Below are positions 1 through 7,896 of a DNA stretch of 64,000 bases, in pieces. Each line of letters opens with the position of its first letter. The first letter of the stretch is position 1. The stretch covers positions 2,274,026 to 2,338,025 of the forward strand of contig NZ_CP129104.1 of assembly GCF_030406605.1 (NCBI RefSeq), written 5' to 3'. Made by a program: the position numbers and the translations under genes. The notes beneath the pieces are model-generated. The model made no database searches, had not been told where the DNA came from, and worked only from the letters and a program-made list of their open reading frames with translations. The stretch is from Curtobacterium sp. 458 (lineage in GTDB: Bacteria > Actinomycetota > Actinomycetes > Actinomycetales > Microbacteriaceae).

Positions 1-657
1 GCACCGAGCGGCTCGGACGGCGCCCGGCTCGTGATCGACGAGCAGAAGCCGACCGTCGTGACCGAGGTCGTCGGGGAGCGGACGTTCGCCGTGGACGACA
101 ACGGCTTCTGGCAGGTGCACCGGCAGGCCCCCGCCGTCCTGACCGCGGCCGTGCAGGACCTCGTCGACCGCGACCGCCTCGACCCGGAGGGCCAGCACCT
201 CGACCTCTACGGCGGGGTCGGGCTGCTCGCAGCGGCACTCGGGGACCTCGTCGGGCCGCGCGCCAAGCTCACCAGCGTGGAGGGGTCCGAGCGCGCGACC
301 GAGCACGCGCAGGAGAACCTCGCGGAGTGGATCGGTGCCCGGGCGGAGACCGGCCGCGTGGACCGCTGGCTCGCCCGTACCGCCGCAGGCGCCTCGCAGC
401 AGGAGCGCGCACGCCTCCGCGCCGGCACCGTCGTCCTCGACCCGCCGCGGTCCGGCGCCGGCCGCGAGGTCGCCGTCCAGATCGCCGCGCTGCAGCCCGC
501 GCAGGTCGTCTACGTCGCGTGCGACCCGGTGGCGCTGGCCCGCGACGTGGCGACGTTCGCGGACCTCGGCTACCGGCTCGAGGCGCTCCGAGCGTTCGAC
601 CTCTTCCCGCACACCCACCACCTCGAGGCCGTCGCCCGCCTGGTGCCCGTCGCCTGA
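1..657 (+). CDS. TrmA/RlmD-family RNA (uracil-5-)-methyltransferase, C-terminal part
   Basis: The reading frame is open at base 1, so the gene begins before the window; 218 residues are visible against a usual 400 or more. It carries the class I SAM-dependent methyltransferase hallmarks of the uracil-C5 family: a glycine-rich SAM site (DLYGGVGLLA), the DPPRSGAG loop, and the YVACDP motif holding the nucleophilic cysteine, followed by the C-terminal HHLEAVARL segment with the expected general-base glutamate. Members methylate U to m5U in 23S rRNA or tRNA; which substrate applies cannot be told from this part. The N-terminal TRAM domain and any Fe-S cysteines lie outside the window. Confidence 0.9.
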   Translation, partial: APSGSDGARLVIDEQKPTVVTEVVGERTFAVDDNGFWQVHRQAPAVLTAAVQDLVDRDRLDPEGQHLDLYGGVGLLAAALGDLVGPRAKLTSVEGSERATEHAQENLAEWIGARAETGRVDRWLARTAAGASQQERARLRAGTVVLDPPRSGAGREVAVQIAALQPAQVVYVACDPVALARDVATFADLGYRLEALRAFDLFPHTHHLEAVARLVPVA

Positions 658-760
658 CCCGTCGCCTGACACCGGGGCGACGTCGGCGCGTCCCGCCCGG
701 GAGCCGTCGCCCGACCGGCGCGTCCCGCGGCCAGCGCCCCGAACCTGGGTCGGACCTGGG

Positions 761-766
761 TATCCT
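761..766 (+). promoter_or_regulatory. -10 box of leaderless promoter for the response regulator
   Basis: TATCCT is followed by 6 nt and then GTG at 773, the same geometry seen at many other starts here. This supports GTG 773 as both transcription and translation start. Confidence 0.5.
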
Positions 767-772
767 TGCCCG

Positions 773-1546
773 GTGATGACGACCCGGTTTCAGGGGCCGG
801 GCCGCGCATCGGAACGAGAGGCCACCGTGGCAGCAGCAACGACACCCACCACCGGGACGACCGAGGACGTGCAGACCGGGCCGGTCCGCGTCGCGATCGT
901 CGACGACCACGAGTCCGTACGGCTCGGCATCCAGGCCGCGTGCCAGAACGAGGGCTTCGAGGTCGTCCTCACGGCAGCGAGCGTCCCGGAGTACATCCGG
1001 GAGCTCGGGGACCGCGAGGTCGACGTCGTCGTGCTCGACCTGTCGCTCGGCGACGGCTCGACCGTGACCGAGAACGTCAAGGGGGTGCAGGGGACCGGTT
1101 CGGCCGTGCTCGTGCACTCGATCGCCGACCGCGTCGCGAACGTCCGCGAGGCACTGGCAGCCGGAGCCGCCGGTGTGATCCCGAAGTCCTCCGCGACGAA
1201 GACCGTCATGGCGGCCGTCGCGACCGTGGCCCGCGGGGACGTGCTCAACAACCTCGAGTGGGCGAGCGCCATCGACGCCGACCGGGACTTCGCGAAGGCG
1301 CAGCTCGGTCGACGCGAGCGCGAGATCCTCCACCTCTACGCCTCGGGACTGCCGCTCAAGCTCGCCGCGCAGCAGCTCGGCATCGGCTACTCGACGGCCC
1401 GCGAGTACCTCGACCGCATCCGCGTGAAGTACGTCGAGGTGGGCCGACCCGCACCGACCAAGGTCGACCTCCTCCGCCGCGCGGTCGAGGACGGCATCCT
1501 GCCCGGCCTCGACTCGGGGATCGACCCCGACGCCGACGGCCGCTGA
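773..1546 (+). CDS. NarL/LuxR-type two-component response regulator
   Basis: A 257-residue DNA-binding response regulator. The receiver domain shows the acidic pair in AIVDDHESVR, the phospho-acceptor Asp (about residue 89) in VVVLDLSLGDG, and the conserved Lys in IPKSS. The C-terminal LuxR-type helix-turn-helix spans LGRREREILHLYASG to STAREYLDRIRVKY. The start is set at GTG 773 because a TATCCT box lies exactly 6 nt upstream; ATG 776 and GTG 827 are alternatives. It is followed 4 nt later by a histidine kinase gene, so the two are almost certainly a cognate pair in one operon. The signal sensed and the target genes cannot be read from the sequence. Confidence 0.92.
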   Translation: MMTTRFQGPGRASEREATVAAATTPTTGTTEDVQTGPVRVAIVDDHESVRLGIQAACQNEGFEVVLTAASVPEYIRELGDREVDVVVLDLSLGDGSTVTENVKGVQGTGSAVLVHSIADRVANVREALAAGAAGVIPKSSATKTVMAAVATVARGDVLNNLEWASAIDADRDFAKAQLGRREREILHLYASGLPLKLAAQQLGIGYSTAREYLDRIRVKYVEVGRPAPTKVDLLRRAVEDGILPGLDSGIDPDADGR

Positions 1547-1550
1547 GCCG

Positions 1551-2903
1551 ATGACGGTCGCGCCCGGGGCGGTACCGGCGTCCGGTGCCGGCGCGGGGTC
1601 CGGCGCTGCCTCCGGGCCCGGTGCTGCGTCGCGGGGGCCCTCCGGCCCCGGCCCGGCGTCGTCCGGCGGCCCGCCGTCGTCGTCAGCCGGAGCGCCGTTC
1701 GGGGCCGACCCGTCGCGGAACGTCCGCGCGACGATCACCCAGGCGTCGGTCGAGCGTGCCTTCACGATCCTCCTCGCGATGGGCGCGGTCGGACTCGGCG
1801 CCGTCGACGCACCGCAGGTGCTCGGCCAGCTTCCCTACCTGCACCCGGTGTGGGGACCGCTGACGGTCGTCGCGCTCGCCGCGTCCTTCGCGTTCGTCGG
1901 GGTCGCTGCGTTCCTGCCTCGACTCGCGCAGCCCGCACAGATCGTCTGCGCGCTGGTCTTCCTCGTCGCCCTCGTCACGTGGCCGCTCACGGTGCAGGAG
2001 CCGATCCCGCCGACCCAGCAACCGTGGCCGTGGTGGTTCATCACGATCGGGTCGACCGCGGCGGCCATGGGCTTCGCCCCGTGGCGTGCCACCGTCTACA
2101 CCGCCCTCGCGCCCGCGGTCTTCGTGGTCATCCGGCTGCTCCCGATCGGTGGCGACGTCGGGGTCACCCGGGCACTGCTCGACGGCGTCTACACGGCGAT
2201 CCTCAGCGGCGCCGTGCTCGTCATCGCGGTCGTGCTGCGTCGGGCGGCCACCGCGGTCGACGTCGCGCAGGCCACGGCGGTGCGTCGGTACTCGTCGGCC
2301 ATCCGGGAGCACGCGACCGAGGTCGAGCGGGTGCAGGTCGACGCGATCGTGCACGACAGCGTGCTCACCACGCTGCTCTCGGCCGCGCGGGCGGAGACCG
2401 TCGACGCCAAGGCGCTGTCGGCGCGGATGGCGCGGAACGCGATCGACCACCTCGCGGCCGCAGCGTCCGACACCCCCGGCGCCGCTCCTCCGGTGTCACT
2501 CGTCGACCTCCGGTCCCGCATCTGCAGCGCCGTGTCCGCCCTCGCCGCGCCGGTGCGGCTCGTCGAGCGACGGGTCGACGCGGTCCCGCTGCCCGCCGTC
2601 GTGGCCGACGCCCTCGCCTCGGCCGCGCTGCAGGCCGCGGTGAACTCGGTGCAGCACGCCGGTGGCGCTGGTGTCGACCGCTGGATCGTCGTCGAGCAGC
2701 GCGGGCCGGGCGTCCACATCGAGGTCGTGGACGACGGAGCCGGGTTCGACCCCGCCGGGATCCCCGCCGAGCGACTCGGCGTCCGTCGGTCGATCATCGA
2801 GCGCGTCGAGGCCGTCGACGGGACCGCCGAGGTCGTCTCCGCCCCGGGCGGCGGAACGACGGTGCGGCTCGCCTGGGCGCCGGGGACGGGGGAGTCCGCG
2901 TGA
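1551..2903 (+). CDS. Membrane sensor histidine kinase
   Basis: A 450-residue kinase partnered with the preceding regulator. A long Gly/Ala/Pro/Ser-rich N-terminus (about residues 1-60) precedes roughly six hydrophobic segments (about 65-235). The dimerisation region holds the likely phospho-accepting His268 in AIVHDSVLTTLL, and the C-terminus is a HATPase domain with the G1 box VDDGAGFDP and a GGGTTVRL G2-like element. The usual N-box is present only loosely (AAVNSVQHA). The stop overlaps the next gene's GTG by four bases, showing translational coupling. There is no extracytoplasmic sensing domain, so sensing is probably within the membrane or by loops. Confidence 0.9.
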   Translation: MTVAPGAVPASGAGAGSGAASGPGAASRGPSGPGPASSGGPPSSSAGAPFGADPSRNVRATITQASVERAFTILLAMGAVGLGAVDAPQVLGQLPYLHPVWGPLTVVALAASFAFVGVAAFLPRLAQPAQIVCALVFLVALVTWPLTVQEPIPPTQQPWPWWFITIGSTAAAMGFAPWRATVYTALAPAVFVVIRLLPIGGDVGVTRALLDGVYTAILSGAVLVIAVVLRRAATAVDVAQATAVRRYSSAIREHATEVERVQVDAIVHDSVLTTLLSAARAETVDAKALSARMARNAIDHLAAAASDTPGAAPPVSLVDLRSRICSAVSALAAPVRLVERRVDAVPLPAVVADALASAALQAAVNSVQHAGGAGVDRWIVVEQRGPGVHIEVVDDGAGFDPAGIPAERLGVRRSIIERVEAVDGTAEVVSAPGGGTTVRLAWAPGTGESA

Positions 2904-3949
2904 AGGTCTCGCTGCCCACCGGCGTCGCGATCGGCCTCGCCGCCCTCTTCTCGCTCTACCACCTCGTCCTCGCAGCGACGACGCTGCCGCGCGTGCACGA
3001 CGTCGCGCCCATCGTCGCCTGCATGCTCCTCTACGCGGCCGCCACCGGGGTCGCGCTGTTCGCCCCCGGGCGTGCCCTCCCGGTGTGGGCGGCGTGCTTC
3101 TCACTCGCCACGGCCGTGGTCGTGCCGGTCGTCGCCGCACCGGTCGTGGAGCTCCGCTCGGGCCCGGGGTACTCGACGTGGTGGGTCGCGGCGGTCGGCA
3201 CGCTCATGGTCGTCCTCGTCGTCCGTGGGCGCGGACCCTTCGCCTGGGTCGGCGTCGGCTTCCTGACCGTGCACACCGTCGCGTGGGCGGGACCCGGGGC
3301 GCTCGGGCAGCTCGGGGTGGCCGCCAGCGTCGGCTGGGTCGCGATCGCGGCCGTGTTCGCGAGCGCCATGAACCGGGCGACCCGGGTGCGCCGGGACTTC
3401 ACGCGGGCCGAGCAGGAGACCGAGGACTGGCAGGCGGCCCAGGACGCCCACGTGTTCGAGCGGCAGTTCCGCCTCAGCCAGACGACGCGCATGGCGCTCC
3501 CGATGCTGCAGCGGATCATCGATGCGCACGGCGAGCTCTCCGGAGCCGAGCGCGACGAGTGCCTGCACCTCGAACAGGCCATCCGCGACGAGATCCGCGG
3601 TCGCTCGTTGCTCTCCGACGACGTGCGCGCGGAGGTCATGCGTCTGCGCCGGTCCGGGGCCACCGTGCAGCTGCACGACGACGGCGGGCTCGACGACCTC
3701 GAGGCTGACGACCTCCGACGGATCCACGCACAGGTCGCGGACGCCCTCCGCCAGGCACGCGGCGCGGACAACGTCATCGTCCGGACGGTCGCCGAGGGTG
3801 CTGACACCGCGGTCACGGTCGTCGGCCTGCGGCTCGACTCCGCCGCGAGTGAGTCTGCGGCGCTCGGAGCTGACCTCGACGACGAGGACGGCGACGAGGA
3901 CGACTCGGTGGCCCTCTGGATGGAGATCCCGCGGCACGTGGCCGTCTGA
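2900..3949 (+). CDS. Kinase-like membrane protein lacking catalytic motifs
   Basis: A 349-residue protein starting at GTG 2900 inside the kinase stop region (GTGA overlap). About five to six transmembrane segments fill residues 1-155, followed by a charged helical linker and a soluble C-terminal domain. The layout copies a sensor kinase, but at the place of the H-box the sequence is QTTRMALPMLQ with no His, and no N, G1 or G2 ATP-binding boxes are visible; the last 30 residues are strongly acidic. It probably modulates the upstream two-component pair. The family name is not known to me. An imperfect direct repeat and a hairpin lie downstream before the convergent acc genes. Confidence 0.75.
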   Translation: MKVSLPTGVAIGLAALFSLYHLVLAATTLPRVHDVAPIVACMLLYAAATGVALFAPGRALPVWAACFSLATAVVVPVVAAPVVELRSGPGYSTWWVAAVGTLMVVLVVRGRGPFAWVGVGFLTVHTVAWAGPGALGQLGVAASVGWVAIAAVFASAMNRATRVRRDFTRAEQETEDWQAAQDAHVFERQFRLSQTTRMALPMLQRIIDAHGELSGAERDECLHLEQAIRDEIRGRSLLSDDVRAEVMRLRRSGATVQLHDDGGLDDLEADDLRRIHAQVADALRQARGADNVIVRTVAEGADTAVTVVGLRLDSAASESAALGADLDDEDGDEDDSVALWMEIPRHVAV

Positions 3950-4024
3950 GCGGACCGCATCCGGTCGGCTCCGTCGTCGGCGCCTCGCCGGTTCGGTCAG
4001 CAGGCCCGCGGCGGCTCGCCGGGT

Positions 4025-4042
4025 CGGCCTGGAGGCCCGTGG
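4025..4042. repeat. Half-site of the dispersed GGAGGC repeat family
   Basis: CGGCCTGGAGGCCCGTGG matches the left arm of the paired elements at 27327 and 62263. It lies 76 nt after the stop at 3949; no matching right arm is seen nearby. Confidence 0.5.
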
Positions 4043-4159
4043 CGGCTCACCGGTCAGCGTGCGCCCGTCGCGGATCGCTGCGGTCGCGGGACGATGCCCT
4101 GTCGCCACGTGCCGGAGACAGCGAGCGGGCCGGAGGCGAGGAACGGGCCGGAAACGGGG

Positions 4160-4190
4160 AACGGGCCGGTCGGAATCCGACCGGCCCGTT
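4160..4190. terminator. Perfect 14-bp hairpin, likely bidirectional terminator
   Basis: AACGGGCCGGTCGG and its exact complement are separated by AAT. It sits between convergent genes, 211 nt past the kinase-like gene. No U-run follows, as is common for high-GC actinobacterial terminators. Shorter copies of AACGGGCCGG lie just upstream (4142-4170). Confidence 0.6.
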
Positions 4191-4514
4191 CACGACCCGA
4201 GTCTGAGCGACAACCCGAATATCGCCCTGACTCGCAGCGGGCGGTGGCTTCGTACCCTAGTCGGCCACCGTCCAGCGATGTTCTTCTACGAAGGACACCG
4301 AACACAGACAATGATGCCGACCCTGACCATGGATGTCAGTCGTCATTATGGGGGACAAATTCGCCCGATTCGGCCGACTTCCAGGAATCCTGTCCCCCGG
4401 ACGAGGGGAGACCACTCGGGAAGTGCAGCCTGCAACGGGTTCCACGCCCCCCGCGCCAGGGGTACATGGTCGCCCGCTTCCCCCCGTGAGCACAAGACCG
4501 GTCGCGCGGATCGG

Positions 4515-4772
4515 TCAGCGGAGCGAACGGCACCAGGCGCCCGGGCCGTGCTCGAGCGGCTGACGCATGCCGCGTGCGGAGGCGTCCCAGCCGGAGCGCG
4601 GCGAGACGGTGACCTCGGCACGGCCGGCGGCGGCGACCTCGTCGGCCTGCCGCTGGAGGACGGCGACGACTGCAGCGAGTTCCTCCGGGGTCGGCTCGCC
4701 GGACACCACCCGCACGTCGGCGACCGACGCGGGGGCGTCGGTCGGGACGGCGGCTGCGTGCTTGCCGGTCAC
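4515..4772 (-). CDS. Acyl-CoA carboxylase epsilon subunit
   Basis: A small 85-residue protein starting at GTG 4772, whose start overlaps the carboxylase beta stop by four bases (GTGA). The core [20 protein letters not shown] followed by a C-terminal Trp region ([14 protein letters not shown]) is typical of the actinobacterial AccE/PccE family, which stabilises the alpha-beta carboxylase complex. Translational coupling to the beta subunit agrees with a stoichiometric role in the same enzyme. The biotinylated alpha subunit is not in this window. Confidence 0.85.
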   Translation of the reverse strand: MTGKHAAAVPTDAPASVADVRVVSGEPTPEELAAVVAVLQRQADEVAAAGRAEVTVSPRSGWDASARGMRQPLEHGPGAWCRSLR

Positions 4773-6364
4773 AGCGGGATGTTCCCGTGCTTCTTGGGCG
4801 GCAGCGAGGCACGCTTGCCGCGCAGGGCCCGCAGCGCCTTGATCACCGAGACGCGCGTGGCGTGCGGCTGGATGATCCCGTCGAGCTCGCCCCGCTCGGC
4901 CGCGAGGTACGGCGACGCCACGTTGTACGTGTACTCGTTCGCGAGCTTGGTGCGGACGGCGGCGACGTCCTCGCCCGCTTCCTCGGCGCGCTTGATCTCC
5001 GAGCGGTACAGGATGTTGACCGCACCCTGGCCGCCCATCACGGCGATCTCGGCCGTCGGCCACGCGAGGTTGATGTCCGCCCCGAGCTGCTTCGAGCCCA
5101 TGACGATGTAGGCACCGCCGTAGGCCTTGCGGGTGATGACGGTCACGAGCGGCACGGTGGCCTCGGCGTAGGCGTACAGCAGCTTCGCGCCGCGGCGGAT
5201 GACACCGGTCCACTCCTGGTCGGTGCCGGGCAGGTAGCCGGGGACGTCGACGAGGGTCAGGATCGGGATCCCGAACGCGTCGCAGAACCGGACGAAGCGC
5301 GCGGCCTTCTCGCCGGCGTCGATGTTCAGCGTGCCGGCCATCGCCTGCGGCTGGTTCGCGATGATGCCGACCGTGCGGCCCTCGACCCGCCCGAAGCCGA
5401 CGAGGATGTTCGGCGCGAAGAGCGGCTGGACCTCGAGGAACTCGCCGTCGTCGACGACGTGCTCGATGATCGTCGTCACGTCGTACGGCTGGTTCGTCGA
5501 GTCGGGGATGACGACGTCGAGCTCGTGGTCGGCGTCGGTCGTCTCGAGCTCCGGTGCGACGTCGTACGCGGGCGCGTCGGAGAGGTTGTTGTCCGGCAGG
5601 AAGCCGATGAGGGAGCGTGCGTAGTCGAGCGCGTCCGTCTCGTCCTCGGCCAGGTAGTGCGCGACGCCCGAGACCGCGTTGTGGGTCTGCGCACCGCCGA
5701 GCTCCTCGAAGCCGACGTCCTCGCCCGTGACGGTCTTGATGACGTCCGGGCCGGTGACGAACATGTGGCTGGTCTTGTCGACCATGATCACGAAGTCGGT
5801 CAGCGCGGGGGAGTACACGGCACCGCCGGCCGCCGGACCCATCACGATCGAGATCTGCGGGATGACCCCGGACGCCTGGGTGTTCAGGCGGAAGATCTCG
5901 CCGTACTTGCCGAGCGCGACCACGCCCTCCTGGATGCGGGCGCCGCCGGAGTCGAGGATGCCGATGATCGGCACGCCGGTCTTCAGCGCGTGCTGCATGA
6001 CCTTGATGATCTTCTCGCCGGCGACCTCGCCGAGGGAGCCGCCGAAGACCGTGAAGTCCTGCGCGTAGACCGCGACGCTCCGGCCGTGGATCGTACCGAC
6101 ACCCGTGACGACCGCGTCGCCGTACGGCCGCTTGGCGTCCATGCCGAACGCCGTGGTGCGGTGCCGGACGAACTCGTCGAACTCCACGAAGGAGTTGTCG
6201 TCGAGGAGCTGTTCGATGCGCTCCCGGGCGGTGCCCTTGCCCTTCGCGTGCTGCTTCGCGATGGCTGCCTCGCCCGCGGCGGTCACGGCTTCGTGGTACC
6301 GGTCGCGGAGGTCGGCGAGCCGGCCGGCGGTCGTCGAGAGATCGGGGGTGTCACCTTGAGTCAC
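4769..6364 (-). CDS. Acyl-CoA (propionyl/acetyl-CoA) carboxylase beta subunit
   Basis: A 531-residue carboxyltransferase, full family length. It transfers CO2 from biotin on the alpha subunit to an acyl-CoA, giving malonyl- or methylmalonyl-CoA for fatty acid synthesis. Seen features: the two crotonase-fold halves, [12 protein letters not shown] and [17 protein letters not shown] in the N-terminal half, and [32 protein letters not shown] and [11 protein letters not shown] in the C-terminal half. Start is GTG 6364; TAGGGT lies 6 nt upstream on the same strand, so the mRNA is probably leaderless. It is divergent from birA, whose product biotinylates the partner alpha subunit, and overlaps accE at its 3' end. 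Confidence 0.95.
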   Translation of the reverse strand: MTQGDTPDLSTTAGRLADLRDRYHEAVTAAGEAAIAKQHAKGKGTARERIEQLLDDNSFVEFDEFVRHRTTAFGMDAKRPYGDAVVTGVGTIHGRSVAVYAQDFTVFGGSLGEVAGEKIIKVMQHALKTGVPIIGILDSGGARIQEGVVALGKYGEIFRLNTQASGVIPQISIVMGPAAGGAVYSPALTDFVIMVDKTSHMFVTGPDVIKTVTGEDVGFEELGGAQTHNAVSGVAHYLAEDETDALDYARSLIGFLPDNNLSDAPAYDVAPELETTDADHELDVVIPDSTNQPYDVTTIIEHVVDDGEFLEVQPLFAPNILVGFGRVEGRTVGIIANQPQAMAGTLNIDAGEKAARFVRFCDAFGIPILTLVDVPGYLPGTDQEWTGVIRRGAKLLYAYAEATVPLVTVITRKAYGGAYIVMGSKQLGADINLAWPTAEIAVMGGQGAVNILYRSEIKRAEEAGEDVAAVRTKLANEYTYNVASPYLAAERGELDGIIQPHATRVSVIKALRALRGKRASLPPKKHGNIPL

Positions 6365-6370
6365 CCGCTC

Positions 6371-6376
6371 ACCCTA
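6371..6376 (-). promoter_or_regulatory. -10 box of leaderless promoter for accD
   Basis: On the minus strand TAGGGT, 6 nt, then GTG 6364. It is back to back with the birA promoter; both lie within a 73-bp divergent spacer. Confidence 0.55.
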
Positions 6377-6425
6377 CCGGCGGCCCCCACGCCCACGGTT
6401 GGAGGTCGTCCACGGTTCCTGCCCG

Positions 6426-6431
6426 TAGATT
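6426..6431 (+). promoter_or_regulatory. -10 box of leaderless promoter for birA
   Basis: TAGATT, 6 nt, then ATG 6438. No Shine-Dalgarno sequence is present. Confidence 0.55.
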
Positions 6432-6437
6432 GCGTGC

Positions 6438-7259
6438 ATGTCCACACCCGCGTCGTCGTTCCCGGTCACCCGCTCCCAGGTCGAGGCAGACGGGGCGACC
6501 CTCGTGGTCCCGGCGACGACCGGCTCGACGAACGCGGACCTCCTCGCCGCCGCCGCTGACCTGCCGCACGGCAGCGTCGTCGCGACCCTCGACCAGACCG
6601 CCGGGCGCGGGCGGCTCGACCGCTCCTGGTCGGCCCCGGCCGGACAGACGCTCGCGGCGAGCCTGCTCGTCCGCGCCGACCTCGACGACCGCTCGCGCGG
6701 CTGGTTGCCGCTCGTCGCCGGACGAGCGATGCGCGACGCGGTGTCCGCCCGCCTGGGCGGCGGGGCGGGGCCGAGCCGTGCCTCCAGGCCGGTCGTCGAG
6801 GTGAAGTGGCCGAACGACGTGCACGTCGACGAGCGCAAGGTGTGCGGCATCCTCTGCCAGGTCGCGTCCGACGGCAGCGTCGTCGTCGGCGCCGGTGTGA
6901 ACCTCACGATCCCCGCGGACGGGCTGCCGACGCCCACCGCGACCTCGCTCGCGGTGGCGGGTGCCCACGGCTCGGCGTCGGAGCTCGCCGACGCGGTGCT
7001 CGCGGACTTCCGGGCGGCCGTCCTGGAGGCGGTGGTCGCCCTCTCGACGGGCGGCGCGGCCGCCGAGGCGGTCCGGGCGGACGTCCGTGCCGCGTGCGGC
7101 ACGATCGGTCGCCGCATCCGTCTGGAGCTGCCCGACGGGACCGTCGAGGAGGCGGACGCCGTCGGCGTCGACGACGACGGCCGCATCACGATCCGGCACC
7201 GGGACGGTGCGACCAGGGGCGTCGCGGTCGGCGACGTCACGCACCTGCGCTATGCATGA
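6438..7259 (+). CDS. birA: Biotin-[acetyl-CoA-carboxylase] ligase (monofunctional)
   Basis: A 273-residue biotin protein ligase that makes biotinyl-AMP and attaches biotin to the carboxylase carrier subunit. Motifs: TGSTNADLLA, the ATP/biotin loop QTAGRGRLDRSW, VKWPNDVHVDERKVCGIL and the C-terminal SH3-like domain. There is no N-terminal helix-turn-helix, so it is not a repressor. Oddity: just before VKWPND the coding sequence contains a 21-base copy of the dispersed intergenic repeat (6772-6792), read in frame as part of GPSRASRPVVE, in what looks like a surface loop. It is divergent from accD/accE, which fits a shared biotin-carboxylase function. Confidence 0.93.
   Translation: MSTPASSFPVTRSQVEADGATLVVPATTGSTNADLLAAAADLPHGSVVATLDQTAGRGRLDRSWSAPAGQTLAASLLVRADLDDRSRGWLPLVAGRAMRDAVSARLGGGAGPSRASRPVVEVKWPNDVHVDERKVCGILCQVASDGSVVVGAGVNLTIPADGLPTPTATSLAVAGAHGSASELADAVLADFRAAVLEAVVALSTGGAAAEAVRADVRAACGTIGRRIRLELPDGTVEEADAVGVDDDGRITIRHRDGATRGVAVGDVTHLRYA
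6772..6792 (+). repeat. Copy of dispersed repeat inside birA
   Basis: This 21-base stretch is identical to 50037-50057 and differs at one base from the complement of 52605-52625. It is read in frame within birA. Confidence 0.7.
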
Positions 7260-7263
7260 GGGC

Positions 7264-7812
7264 ATGACCGCCGAGCCGCCCCCGGAACGGGTCGTCGCCC
7301 GGCTCCGGCCGCATGCGCGACGGCTCGTCCGTCCAGCGGTCTTCGTCGTGCTGGTGACGGCGGCCGGGGGCTTCGGCTTCGGGGTGTTCCGCGCCCAGCT
7401 CGCCTGGCTCAACGTCGTCGTGGCACTCGTCACGCTGCTGCTCGTCGTGGTCGGCGGCCTCGTGCCGCTCGTCCGCTGGATGTCGCAGCGCTACGTGCTC
7501 ACCACGCGTCGGCTCGTGGTGGTGCACGGTCTCGGCACCAGGACGCGTCGCGAGCTGCTGCACGCGCGCGGGTACGACGTCACGGTGCGCCGCCGCGGCC
7601 TGCAGGGGGTGTTCCGCTCCGGGGACGTCCTGGTCTTCCCCGGTGACGACCCGGTCGTGGTGCTCGCGGACGTGCCGCACGCGGACCTCGTCGTCGCGGT
7701 GCTGCACGACCTCGTCGAGGCGTACGAGGCGCGGCGGCGGCACCGCGAGCCGGACTGGGACGAGATCGTCGGCGGGGCCGACCGGCCGCCGTGGGGGGAC
7801 GTCCGCGCCTGA
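7264..7812 (+). CDS. Membrane protein with bacterial PH (DUF304-like) domain
   Basis: A 182-residue protein. Two hydrophobic segments (about residues 22-68) are followed by a bacterial pleckstrin-homology-like domain with the typical QRYVLTTRRLVVVHG strand pattern and GVFRSGDVLVF. The C-terminus (from about residue 158) is charged, with EPDWDEIVGG. Start is taken as ATG 7264, preceded by GAGGGC; ATG 7252 would overlap birA by eight bases. It is probably co-transcribed with birA. The role of these proteins is not established. Confidence 0.8.
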   Translation: MTAEPPPERVVARLRPHARRLVRPAVFVVLVTAAGGFGFGVFRAQLAWLNVVVALVTLLLVVVGGLVPLVRWMSQRYVLTTRRLVVVHGLGTRTRRELLHARGYDVTVRRRGLQGVFRSGDVLVFPGDDPVVVLADVPHADLVVAVLHDLVEAYEARRRHREPDWDEIVGGADRPPWGDVRA

Positions 7813-7884
7813 CCGGTGCGACCAGCCGTCACGTTCCGCCGTGCCGTACGCACGGCGTTCGGTGTACGGACACGCAGGAACCGG

Positions 7885-7890
7885 TACCGT
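7885..7890 (+). promoter_or_regulatory. -10 box of leaderless promoter for ugd
   Basis: TACCGT, 6 nt, then GTG 7897. Confidence 0.5.
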
Positions 7891-7896
7891 CTTCCC

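Larger units (their letters stand above)
3950..4514. other. Gene-free stretch between convergent operons
   Basis: This 565-base stretch separates the 3' ends of the kinase-like gene and accE. It contains an imperfect direct repeat around 4010-4053, one half-site of the dispersed repeat (4025-4042), a perfect hairpin (4160-4190), and from about 4230 to 4500 a patch visibly lower in G+C than its surroundings, with two C-run/G-run hairpins near 4394-4408 and 4447-4462 and a third C6 run at 4480-4485. No reading frame here has convincing codon usage or a start signal. It may be a decayed sequence or a small RNA; I cannot decide. Confidence 0.4.

Noticed and set aside
4389..4490. CRISPR-like repeats
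   Set aside because: The hairpin cores are only loosely alike, spaced 54 and 33 nt, with no constant repeat or spacer length and no cas genes.
4261..5111. Possible protein starting at ATG 4278 or ATG 4333
   Set aside because: No Shine-Dalgarno sequence or well-placed -10 box, composition unlike the neighbouring genes, and the frame runs on antisense into accE/accD.
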